A stretch of 64,000 bases of DNA from Nitrobacter sp963807355 (lineage in GTDB: Bacteria > Pseudomonadota > Alphaproteobacteria > Rhizobiales > Xanthobacteraceae). Made by a program: the position numbers and the translations under genes. The notes under the pieces are model-generated. The model searched no databases, had not been told where the DNA came from, and saw nothing but the letters and a program-made list of their open reading frames with translations. Positions 37,534 through 45,986 of the stretch are shown piece after piece. Location: NCBI GenBank assembly GCA_963807355.1, contig CAWEBX010000012.1, positions 62,001 through 126,000 on the forward strand, read 5' to 3'. Numbering within the stretch: the first letter of the stretch is position 1; each line of letters starts with the position of its first letter.

Positions 37534-38626
37534 ATGGCCGATGAAGCTTTTGCCCTGTCGCCGATTTCCGCCAGCGCTGCGCCTCTCAGCGAGACCGACT
37601 TTGACGCCATTCGCGAAGCTTTTATGGAGACGTCGAGAGGCCGGTGGTTTCTTGCCGAGTACGCCAAGCGCAACCGCAGCGCCGACACTGCGATGGTGCT
37701 CGAAGCCGTTGCGCGCATCGAGCAAACTATCGAGACTCAACAACAGGCAGCGTCCGCCGACACATTGCCCAACGCGCTCGCCGCGATCAGGAGAAGTCTC
37801 GTTGAAGCCAGAACCGCCACAATGGCGGCATTCGACAAGCGGATCATGAACGATGCACTCGCCCCGATTCAGAAGGGCGTACGCATCATTCGTGAAATCT
37901 CATGGCGTTGGCGCGAGATCGGCGGGGACAGCCGTATTTGCGATATCCTCGAGTTGCAGGCCGGCGCGATCGAGAAAGCTCATTCACAGCTTGCCGCCAG
38001 AGACGACGTGGCGGCGCTGCATTCAGCGTTCAGTCTGATCGAGACAACACTCGACGGGTTGTGGGACTCGCCGAGCTCGAAGGCTTCTCCGTCCGCACTC
38101 AAAACCGCATCCCCGACGACGAGCGACGAAGCCGTCACCCTACCCGAAGAAGCAGCATCTCACGAGCAGGCAATGGCGGAAGCTGCTGTCGTCGAGCCAG
38201 AATCGGCCACCACTACTGCGCGCGACGCGCCGGTCGCAGCCGCCGATGGAGCGACGACGGCAAACTATATCGAACGCGCACCCGCCGCCGAAGTGAGTGA
38301 AAAGGACATAGCGCACGACGACGCCGTGCTCGACATGATCGCGCTCGAAATGGGAGCGCCTGATTTCGAAAAACCCGCGACGGACCATGCTAATATTGAC
38401 AGGCCGGAAACTGTCGAGCTAGCGCCAACTGCCGAGCCGATCGCAGACAGCTCTGACGCGCGTATTGATCCCGAGCCCGAGTCAACACCCGATATTGCCG
38501 CGCCACCTTCACTCGGCGTCTCGCTGCGGGAGAGCGGAATCGTCCCGCGAATCACGCCGCGTTCCGATCCGATGGCTCCGTTCAGGCGCATGAACTCAAG
38601 CGGAAAAGATCGCGTTCTTTTCTTGA
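37534..38626 (+). pseudogene. Hypothetical Pro/Ala/Glu-rich protein, frameshifted at its C-terminus
   Basis: A helical N-terminal domain of about 170 residues (IREAFMETSRGRWFLAEYAK; ALAAIRRSLVEARTATMAAF; ISWRWREIGGDSRICDILEL) is followed by a long acidic, disordered region and a short C-terminal motif APFRRMNSS. I do not know the function. The open frame runs on to 38736 with unrelated sequence. In another phase the motif ends naturally: EKIAFFS then TGA at 38624-38626. One extra G near 38601 (AGCGGAAAAG for AGCGAAAAG) explains the switch. The repaired gene ends 31 bases before the convergent glycosyltransferase end at 38657, which supports this reading. Confidence 0.68.
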
Positions 38627-38818
38627 CTATCCGTCTCCCATTGCAGCTTTGCAAGGTCAGGCGACGAAACGCGGGTTGGCGATGTGAGAACTTGCCGTTC
38701 TCGTCTCAGCTGCGCAAGCCTCAACTATATTGGTGACGAAAGCGCGGGCTGACTTTGACCTGAGCCCCTGAACTTCCTCCAAAAATGGGTAGAGTCCGTC
38801 ACCTTGAGGGAGACGGAG

Positions 38819-39085
38819 ATGAAGCAGTCGAGGTTCACGGAAGAGCGGATCATTGCGATCCTGCGAGAACATGAAGCGGGTTCGAAGACGGGGGATGTCT
38901 GCCGCAAGCATGGGATCAGCAGCGCGACGTTCTACAAATGGAAGGCCAAGTATGGTGGCCTGGACGTATCAGAAGCTCGACGCCTCAAGATCCTGGCCGA
39001 CGAGAATGCGAAGCTGAAGAAGCTGTTGGCCGAGGCGATGCTCGACAACGCCATGCTGAAGGACCTCAATTCAAAAAAATGGTGA
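38819..39085 (+). CDS. IS3-family OrfA (transposase helix-turn-helix protein)
   Basis: The 88-residue protein has the IS3 OrfA HTH (RFTEERIIAILREHEAGSKT, then VCRKHGISSATFYKWK) and a leucine-zipper region (ADENAKLKKLLAEAML). It ends SKKW at the A7 slippery run. GGGAG before ATG 38819 is the ribosome site. In active elements a -1 slip here makes the OrfAB transposase. Confidence 0.93.
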   Translation: MKQSRFTEERIIAILREHEAGSKTGDVCRKHGISSATFYKWKAKYGGLDVSEARRLKILADENAKLKKLLAEAMLDNAMLKDLNSKKW

Positions 39086-40008
39086 CCCGTCGCAAGGCGG
39101 CAGGCTGTGGCTCACCTTTGTACGAGTTTTGAGGTCAGTCAGCGGCGGGCGTGTGAAGTGATTGGGGCTGATCGATCCTCGGTGCGTTATCTCAGCCTTC
39201 GGCCTGACGACGCGATCATTCGTGTCCGGCTGCGTGAGCTGGCGTCGGTACGCCGGCGCTTTGGCTATCGCCGTCTGCTTCTCATGATCCGCAGCGAAGG
39301 CGTGCTGATCAACCACAAGAAGCTGAGGCGGCTGTATGCCGAGGAGCGGCTGCAGGTTCGCCGGCGAGTTGGACGTAAAAGAGCTCTGGGAACACGGGCC
39401 CCGATGGCGTTGCCGCAGGGACCGAACCAGCGTTGGTCACTGGATTTTGTCAGCGACACGCTGACCGACAGCCGGCGCTTCCGTATCCTGGCTGTCGTGG
39501 ATGACTTCACCCGGGAATGCATCGCATTGGTCGCCGACACTTGTCGGGGATCCGGGTCGGTCGTGAGCTCGATGCCGCGATCGCCCGACGAGGTCGACCA
39601 ACGATGATCGTCAGTGACAACGGGACCGAGCTTACCAGCATGGCCATCCTGCGCTGGTCGCAGCTCACACGGATCGAGTGGTACTACATCGCACCGGGCA
39701 AGCCGCAGCAGAATGCCTTCGTGGAAAGCTTCAATGGGCGACTGCGCGACGAGTTGTTGAACGAGACATTGTTCTCGTCACTCCAGCATGCTCGCGAGCT
39801 GCTTGCCGAATGGCAGGATGATTACAACACCGTTCGTCCGCACAGCGGGATCGGCAACCTGCCGCCATCAACCTATGCCAGGCTAACAGCGTCCGACATG
39901 CAACAGGACGGAACGCTGCGCTGTGTCGAGGGCTCCGCGCCCCGTCCCGTTGCATCACCGAGCCACTCAGGCTCAAATGACCAAAGGATTCTTCCCATCG
40001 CTGGATGA
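39079..40008 (+). pseudogene. IS3-family OrfB (DDE integrase), frameshifted
   Basis: OrfB sequence is spread over two phases. The HTH-linker and first catalytic part (LCTSFEVSQRRACEVIGADR...NQRWSLDFVSDTL, first Asp) is in the OrfA phase, whereas the -1 phase entered at the slippery run ends after YEF. The later part (RPTMIVSDNGTELTS, second Asp; QNAFVESFNGRLRDE, catalytic Glu) is back in the -1 phase. Breaks lie at about 39088-39100 and 39540. They compensate each other in total frame. DDE residues are all encoded but no single protein can form. Confidence 0.88.
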
Positions 40009-40981
40009 TCTTTGGGGCTCAGGTCAACTTCTCCCATGTCCGGCTGGCGGCAAACTCAAGGCAGACCTCGGGCGCAATTTTCAGCGCCGCCAGGGACGCC
40101 GATCGTAAATCCTCGTCGAGGACGCCGACGGGAGTATCACCGATGACATCGCGCGGGCCGGCCGCAGGGAAGGCCGCGACCGGAACGCCGCTCGCCAGCG
40201 CTTCGAGAAGAACGAGGCCGAACGTATCGGTGCGGCTCGGGAACACGAAGACGTCGGCGGCGGCATATGTTGCTGCCAGTTGTTCGCCTGCTTGTGCGCC
40301 GAGAAAGACCGCGTCCGGATAGATCCGCTCGAGCGTTGCGCGAGCCGGTCCATCGCCGACGACAACCTTGGCGCCGGGTAGATCGAGGCTGAGAAACGCA
40401 TCGAGATTTTTCTCGACCGCAATGCGTCCGACCGACAGAAAAATCGGGCGCGGCAGGCGGAGATCGGTCTCCCGCGGATGAAACAAGCCGATGTCGACGC
40501 CCCGCGGCCACAGCACCACATTGCGGAAGCCACGCTGGCGCAACTCGTCCGCAAGCGCTGGGGTTGCTGCCATAACCGCTCGGCTGGCACTATGAAACCA
40601 GCGCAGCGCGGCCCATATCCAGGCTTCGGGAATCGGCGCCCGTGCCGAAATGTAATCCGGAAAACGGGTATGAAAGCTCGTCGTGAACGGCCTTGCATGT
40701 TTGCGACAATAGCGACGCACCAAAAGGCCGATCGGCCCCTCGGTCGCGATGTGAATGCTATCGGGATTGGCCTCTGCGATCAGCGCGGCGATCCTGGTCG
40801 GCTCGGGCAGTGCGACGCGAATTCCAGGATAGCCCGGCAGCGCAACAGTCCGGAACGACTCCGGGGTCAGGAAGCGGATATCGACGCCAAACGGCTTGGC
40901 GGCGGCGGCAGTCATCGCCAGTGTCCGCACTACGCCATTGATCTGCGGATGCCAAGCGTCGGTAGCGATCAGTATACGCAT

Positions 40982-41795
40982 CTACGCCGCACGCGCGCTT
41001 ATGGGTGCCACAGACGGCGAATGGCGCAACGGATCGGCCCATGTGATGATCTCAAATCGACCGTCTTCATGTTCGGCAAGCGCGGTGCAACTCTCCACCC
41101 AGTCGCCGCAGTTCATGTAGCGAATGGCCCTGCTCGTTGCGGATCGTGGCGTGGTGAATATGGCCGCAGATCACGCCGTCGGCGCCGTGACGACGCGCCT
41201 CGCCGGCCAGCGTCTGCTCGAACGCGCCGATGTAGTTCACTGCGTTCTTGACCTTGAATTTCGCCCATTTCGATAGCGACCAGTACGGGAATCCGAACGA
41301 GCGGCGGAACGCGTTGACGATGCGATTGGCCCGAATGGCGAAGTCATAGGCTTTGTCGCCGAGGTGGGCGAGCCACCGTGCGTTCTGAACCACCAGGTCG
41401 AAGATATCGCCATGGATAACGAGATAGCTCCGCCCGTCAGCGCCGTTATGGATCGCGTTCTCGACGACCTCGATGCCACCGAAATGCGTTCCGTAATAGG
41501 ACCGAAGGAATTCGTCGTGGTTGCCGGGCACGTAAATGACTGTCGTGCCTTTGCGCGCCTTGCGCAGCATTTTCTGGACGAGGTCGTTATGCGATTGCGG
41601 CCAGTACCAGCTCGACTTCAGCGCCCAGCCATCGATGATATCGCCGACGAGATAGATCGTCTCGGCATCGTGATACTTGAGGAAATCCAGCAGCTGGCCG
41701 GCCTGAGAGCCGCCCGCACCCAGATGGACCTCGGAGATGAACAGAGCCCGGAAACGGCGATCTGGATTGCCTTTATTCATCGCGTCGCTGCCCAT
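40982..41795 (-). pseudogene. LpxH-like metallophosphoesterase, frameshifted near its end
   Basis: Calcineurin-type phosphoesterase similar to UDP-2,3-diacylglucosamine hydrolases of this order: VGDIIDGWALKSSWYWP, VPGNHDEFLR, VIHGDIFD and CGHIHHA. The present frame stops at 41067 with unrelated residues after RNEQGHS. In another phase the family C-terminus continues (RYMNCGDWVESCTALAEHED) to TAG 40982-40984, exactly abutting the glycosyltransferase start at 40981. One extra T at about 41121-41125 explains it. The first metal motif is unusual: FISEVHLG, where the family has D-x-H. Either lesion could remove activity. Role would be lipid A or a similar nucleotide-lipid cleavage. Confidence 0.83.
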
Positions 41796-41858
41796 GGTAG
41801 CGCAGCTACCATGCCGTCATGACAGAGCAATGACGGACACAATCCGACGACGACACCA

Positions 41859-42665
41859 TCAGCCGCGATCGAACCCGTGAAAATGATGAACAGGTCCATG
41901 GCCGCGACCGACGTTTAGCCGGTCGGCGGCTGCGATCGCCGCCGTAATGTAATCTTTCGCTTTGCGCACGGCGGTTTCCATGCCGTCGCCTTTGGCCAGA
42001 GCTGCAGCGATAGCCGACGACAGTGAACAGCCAGTGCCGTGGGTATTTTTCGTGGCGGCACGCGGAGCGGCAAGCTGAAGCGTTCCTTGGCGAGTGACAA
42101 GATAGTCGACGCTTTCGGGGCCATGCATGTGCCCGCCTTTGATCAAGACCGCAGCACAGCCCAGCTCCAGCAACCGCTGGCCCTGCCGCACGATATCGCT
42201 TTCACTCTCGGCAACGGGTTCGTCGAGCAGCATTGCGGCCTCCGGCAGGTTTGGCGTCATCAGTTGCGCTCGCGGAGCAAGTGTTCTCCGTAATGCCTCA
42301 ATCGCATCAAACTCCAGCAGGCGGGCCCCCGAAGTCGCGACCATCACTGGATCGAGCACCACATGCGCGGGCGCCCAGCGCAACAGGCCAGCGACGATGG
42401 CATCGATCGCGGCGGCTTGAGCAACCATCCCGATCTTAAGGGCTCCGACATCGAGATCGCTGAACACCGCGTCGATCTGCGCGGTCACGAAATGGGCCGG
42501 AACGTCGTGGATTCCCATGACGCCTTGCGTGTTCTGCGCAGTCAGCGCCGTAATGACGGACGCTCCATAGACGCCAAGCGCGGCGAATGTCTTGAGGTCG
42601 GCCTGGATTCCCGCGCCGCCGCTGGAGTCGGAGCCGGCGATGGTCAAGGCAATAGGGAAGGTCAT
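41859..42665 (-). CDS. thiD: Hydroxymethylpyrimidine/phosphomethylpyrimidine kinase ThiD
   Basis: The 268-residue ribokinase-fold enzyme starts MTFPIALTIAGSDSSGGAGI at ATG 42665 and has the motifs DPVMVATSGARLL, PNLPEAAMLL and the anion-hole region KNTHGTGCSLSSAIAAALA. It phosphorylates HMP and HMP-P in thiamine synthesis. A frame start eight codons upstream is less likely because the conserved start is here. No TPP riboswitch was recognised in the short leader. Not clustered with other thiamine genes. Confidence 0.95.
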   Translation of the reverse strand: MTFPIALTIAGSDSSGGAGIQADLKTFAALGVYGASVITALTAQNTQGVMGIHDVPAHFVTAQIDAVFSDLDVGALKIGMVAQAAAIDAIVAGLLRWAPAHVVLDPVMVATSGARLLEFDAIEALRRTLAPRAQLMTPNLPEAAMLLDEPVAESESDIVRQGQRLLELGCAAVLIKGGHMHGPESVDYLVTRQGTLQLAAPRAATKNTHGTGCSLSSAIAAALAKGDGMETAVRKAKDYITAAIAAADRLNVGRGHGPVHHFHGFDRG

Positions 42666-42836
42666 CGTCTTCTCACGTATAGCCATCAAATCACGCCAGC
42701 ATAATCAGCGCGGCCCGGCAGGGCTAGGCAGCAGGATTAGCCAGCAAGCGCAGGCGCAGCATGCTTTCTCATGCGCGACCGGTGTTCTCCCGACCCTGAA
42801 ATCGCTATATTGGGCTTCGTCCTCCGGAGGTACGCG

Positions 42837-43082
42837 ATGGTCCCCTTCTTCGTCCAATTCAAGTGCAAGCTCGGCCAATCCTATGCCGTCGCCAACACTC
42901 TCGCCGAAGCCGAGATCGCCTCCGAGATTTATTCCACCGCCGGCGACTACGACCTGCTGGCGAAGTTCTATGTCGATAACGACACCGATATCGGTCATTT
43001 CGTCAACGAAAAGGTACAGGTCATTCCCGGCATTCAGGACACCCACACCATTATTACTTTCAAGGCGTTCGGATCGAAGTAG
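42837..43082 (+). CDS. Stand-alone Lrp/AsnC ligand-binding (RAM) domain protein
   Basis: The 81-residue protein (MVPFFVQFKCKLGQSYAVAN ... IIPGIQDTHT-like end, VIPGIQDTHTIITFKAF) equals the C-terminal effector and oligomer domain of Lrp/AsnC regulators, with no DNA-binding part. GGAGG six bases before ATG 42837 decides the start against a longer frame from 42771. Such small proteins are known as amino-acid-binding modulators, sometimes forming mixed oligomers with full-length Lrp proteins. Target unknown here. Confidence 0.88.
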   Translation: MVPFFVQFKCKLGQSYAVANTLAEAEIASEIYSTAGDYDLLAKFYVDNDTDIGHFVNEKVQVIPGIQDTHTIITFKAFGSK

Positions 43083-43161
43083 CTGCTGCCGGTATCGGGA
43101 ACAAACTGCGGAAAGCCTCGTTTGAATTTGCGCCAACTCTGAACACGATGAGGAGAAAACG

Positions 43162-43587
43162 ATGAAAACCGCCGGGATTTCTCTCGCCGCCCTCACCCTC
43201 ACCGCTGCTATCACGTTCGCGGGTCAAGCCTCCGCTGAAAAACTGAAAGCAACCCTGAACGGCGCATCCGAAGTGCCCGCCAATACCAGCAAGGGCACCG
43301 GAACGGTCGATGTGAATTACGATCCCGCGTCCAAAAAATTGACGTGGGAACTGACCTATTCGGGTCTCACCAGTCCGGTGACGGCCGCCCATTTCCATGG
43401 CCCGGCAGCCGCCGGCGAGAATGCGGGCATTGCAGTTCCGATCTCCAATGCGACGTCCAGCCCGACCGACGGCAGCGCCACGCTGACTGATGCACAAGCC
43501 GCCGATCTCCTTGCCGGCAAGTACTATGTCAACGTCCACACCGCAGCCCATCCTGGCGGCGAAATCCGGGGTCAGGTCACCAAGTAG
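43162..43587 (+). CDS. CHRD-domain secreted protein
   Basis: The 141-residue protein has a signal peptide (MKTAGISLAALTLTAAITFAG...ASA) and one CHRD domain: LNGASEVPANTSKGTGTVDV, the histidine pair motif AAHFHGPAAAGENAG, and YYVNVHTAAHPGGEIRGQV. The domain was named from chordin and occurs widely in bacterial periplasmic proteins of unknown role, perhaps metal binding through the conserved His. GAGGAG precedes the ATG. It is 80 bases after the RAM-domain gene and may share its transcript. Confidence 0.93.
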   Translation: MKTAGISLAALTLTAAITFAGQASAEKLKATLNGASEVPANTSKGTGTVDVNYDPASKKLTWELTYSGLTSPVTAAHFHGPAAAGENAGIAVPISNATSSPTDGSATLTDAQAADLLAGKYYVNVHTAAHPGGEIRGQVTK

Positions 43588-43606
43588 GATTCCAACTCGA
43601 CCGTCT

Positions 43607-45898
43607 TCACCGGCTCCGCTGAGCGTTCCGGATCGCCGTCCAGACTCGCTCGGACGTCGTTGGCATGTCGATGTGGTCGATCCCGTACTCCCGCCACAGG
43701 CCATCGATGATGGCATTGACTACCGCTGGGCAGGAGCCGATGGCACCTGCTTCACCCGCTCCCTTGATCCCGAGAGGATTGGTGGCGCAGGGGACGTTGT
43801 GGGTCTCGTAGGTGATTGAGACGCCGTCGGCGGCGCGCGGCAGCGCGTAATCCATCAACGTCCCCGTGACGAGCTGTCCGTCCTCATTATAGACCGCGTG
43901 CTCCATCAACGCCTGGCCGATGCCCTGCATGGTGCCGCCATGGACCTGGCCCGCAAGCAGCAGCGGATTCAACGTCACGCCGAAATCGTCGACGACCACG
44001 TAATTCACAAGTTCGATCTTTCCGGTCGCCGGATCGATCTCGACTTCGACGAGATGGGTACCGTTCGGGTAAGTACCGTCGGCGCTGCTGAAACTCTCGT
44101 CGGCCGTCAGCTTCGATGGATCGGCGCGCTTTGCAAGATCGGCCAAGGAGACGAAGCGGTCCGTACCGGCGATACGGATCGAGCCGTCGCTGATCTCGAG
44201 GTCGGCCGCGCTAGTTTCGAGCGCCTCGGAGGCGATCTCGCGGAGCTGCGCGCCGAGCTTGCGGGTCGCCCGCTCGACGCTGACGCCGCCGGACGGAATC
44301 GAACTCGACCCTCCGGTGCCGAGACCGGTAGCGACCACATCGGTGTCGCCCTGCATCAGGTAAACCCGTTCGGGAGGTATCCCAAACTGATCGGCGATGA
44401 TCTGCGCATAGGCGGTGGCGTGGCCCTGCCCGGTTGATTGCGTACCGATCAACACGGTGACGTCGCCGTTGGCATCAAGCCTTACGTCTGCCCGCTCGCG
44501 TCCCATGGTGCCGCAGACCTCGACATAGGTGGCCAAACCGATACCACGAACAAAACCCCGCGTTTTTGCGGCTTCGGCCCGCTTGGGAAATTCCTGCCAT
44601 TTCGCGATCTCGATCGCGCGCTTCATGTGCGTCGCGAAATCACCGGAGTCATAGATCTTGCCCGTCGCGGTCCTGTACGGCATCGCTTCCGGTGAAATGA
44701 AGTTCTTGCGCCGGATCGCGTCCGGCGTCATTCCGATCTTGCGCGCGGCGGCATCGACCAACCTCTCCACAACATAGGCTGCCTCGGGCCGGCCCGCGCC
44801 TCGATAGGCATCGACCGGCACGGTGTTGGTGAATACGGCGCGGACGCGGCAATGAAACGCCTGGATATCATAGAGGCCCGGCAGCATCCCGGCCCCGCTA
44901 TATGGAATGTCCGGACCGAAGGTCGAGAGATAAGCTCCCATATCTCCCATCAGATCGACATCCATGCCGAGGAACCTGCCGTCGTGGGCCAGCGCCAGGC
45001 GCGCGGTCGTGACGTTGTCGCGCCCCTGCGAGTCGCCAACGAAATGGTCCGACCTCTCTGCCGTCCATTTGATTGTTCTGTAAAGTTTTTTCGAGGCGAC
45101 CGCGATCAGCGCGTATTCGCGATAAGGAAACAGCTTGGTGCCGAATCCGCCGCCGACATCGGGACAGATCACGCGCATCTTTTCCATCGATATCTTCAGC
45201 ACGGATCGGCAAAGGATCTCACGCAGGCGATGGCTGCCCTGACTGCCGACCGTCAGCGTCAGATGATCACGCCCCGCGTCATATTCGCAGACTGCGGCGC
45301 GCGTCTCCATAAAGTTGGTGACGACGCGCGGATTGACGATCGAAATCTCAGCCACCGCATGCGCCCCGGCGAAGGCGGCATCCGCCGCCTTCTTGTCGCC
45401 GAGCGAAACGTCGAACAGAACGTTACCGGCGTGATCGGGCCAGACCTGAGGTGTGCCATCCTTCACGGCGTTGGCGACACCAACAACCGAGGCAAGCGGC
45501 GTCCATCCGACCTCGATCGCCTCGAGCGCGTCGCGTGCGTGCTCGACCGTATCGGCGACAACGAAAGCGATGGCATCACCGACATGCCGCACCTCGTCCT
45601 TCGGCAGAATGGGATACGGCGGCGCGGTGAAGGGTTGGTCAGGCAAACTGAACTGGCAGGGCAAGCCCCCGAGATCGCCGACATCGGCTGCAGTGAGAAT
45701 CAGGGCAACCCCCGCCAAGCCCCGAGCGCGCGAGGCGTCGATGCTGTATGTTGCATGAGCATGCGGTGAGCGCAGCATCAGCGCGTGCAGCGCATCGGAC
45801 GGCGTGTGATCGTCGGTATAGCGCCCCTTGCCGCGAATAAGGGCATCATCTTCCTGGCGCCGAACGCTTTGGCCTATGCCGAATTTTACGGGAGCCAT
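43607..45898 (-). CDS. Xanthine-dehydrogenase-family molybdopterin subunit (form II CoxL-like)
   Basis: The 763-residue protein is the large, molybdenum-cofactor-binding subunit of the xanthine oxidase family: start GQSVRRQEDDALIRGKGRYT, cofactor loops CPDVGGGFGTKLF and VPVDAYRGAGRPEA, and the catalytic glutamate in GIKGAGEAGAIG. The active-site loop reads AYRGAGR and not the AYRCSFR of true CO dehydrogenase, so it is form II and its substrate is open (aldehyde or an N-heterocycle). The medium FAD and small FeS subunits that normally accompany it are not seen on either side: murJ and a CHRD gene flank it. Confidence 0.92.
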   Translation of the reverse strand: MAPVKFGIGQSVRRQEDDALIRGKGRYTDDHTPSDALHALMLRSPHAHATYSIDASRARGLAGVALILTAADVGDLGGLPCQFSLPDQPFTAPPYPILPKDEVRHVGDAIAFVVADTVEHARDALEAIEVGWTPLASVVGVANAVKDGTPQVWPDHAGNVLFDVSLGDKKAADAAFAGAHAVAEISIVNPRVVTNFMETRAAVCEYDAGRDHLTLTVGSQGSHRLREILCRSVLKISMEKMRVICPDVGGGFGTKLFPYREYALIAVASKKLYRTIKWTAERSDHFVGDSQGRDNVTTARLALAHDGRFLGMDVDLMGDMGAYLSTFGPDIPYSGAGMLPGLYDIQAFHCRVRAVFTNTVPVDAYRGAGRPEAAYVVERLVDAAARKIGMTPDAIRRKNFISPEAMPYRTATGKIYDSGDFATHMKRAIEIAKWQEFPKRAEAAKTRGFVRGIGLATYVEVCGTMGRERADVRLDANGDVTVLIGTQSTGQGHATAYAQIIADQFGIPPERVYLMQGDTDVVATGLGTGGSSSIPSGGVSVERATRKLGAQLREIASEALETSAADLEISDGSIRIAGTDRFVSLADLAKRADPSKLTADESFSSADGTYPNGTHLVEVEIDPATGKIELVNYVVVDDFGVTLNPLLLAGQVHGGTMQGIGQALMEHAVYNEDGQLVTGTLMDYALPRAADGVSITYETHNVPCATNPLGIKGAGEAGAIGSCPAVVNAIIDGLWREYGIDHIDMPTTSERVWTAIRNAQRSR

Positions 45899-45986
45899 GG
45901 GATCTCCAGCTATGTTCCCGGATTACCGAGATACTGCAGCGGAACAATACCGAGCGCAATGCTCGAGCAACTGTCGGAATCGGAGA

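Larger units (their letters stand above)
38756..40026 (+). mobile_element. IS3-family insertion sequence, 1,271 bp
   Basis: The element is bounded by perfect 13-bp inverted ends, TGACCTGAGCCCC at 38756-38768 and its complement at 40014-40026. It is flanked by a 4-bp direct repeat ACTT at 38752-38755 and 40027-40030, a true target duplication. It carries orfA and orfB with a slippery A7 run at 39073-39079, the usual -1 frameshift site for the OrfAB transposase. The orfB frame is damaged twice, so this copy probably cannot move by itself. The intact target duplication suggests a fairly recent insertion. Confidence 0.95.
38657..40981 (-). pseudogene. Group 4 glycosyltransferase split by an IS3-family insertion
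   Basis: The main part (40019-40981) encodes 320 residues: MRILIATDAWHPQINGVVRT, then LFHPRE, LSVGRIAVEKNLDAFL, VVGDGPARATLE and the nucleotide-sugar motif PSRTDTFGLVLLEALASG. It resembles alpha-mannosyltransferases for glycolipids. It stops at TWEKLT because the IS right end supplies TGA. On the other side of the IS (38657-38755) the same strand continues SARAFVTNIVEACAAE to a stop at 38657. Removing the IS and one copy of the ACTT duplication restores TWEKSARAFVTN in frame. So the insertion removed the last 31 residues. Loss may or may not kill the enzyme, since the catalytic core is complete. Confidence 0.9.

Noticed and set aside
39073..39079. A7 run in the IS considered as another random frameshift
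   Set aside because: It is the expected programmed slippery site of IS3-family elements, so it is a normal feature and not damage.
44852..45769. 305-residue plus-strand frame
   Set aside because: Antisense to the well-supported molybdenum hydroxylase gene; no recognisable sequence.
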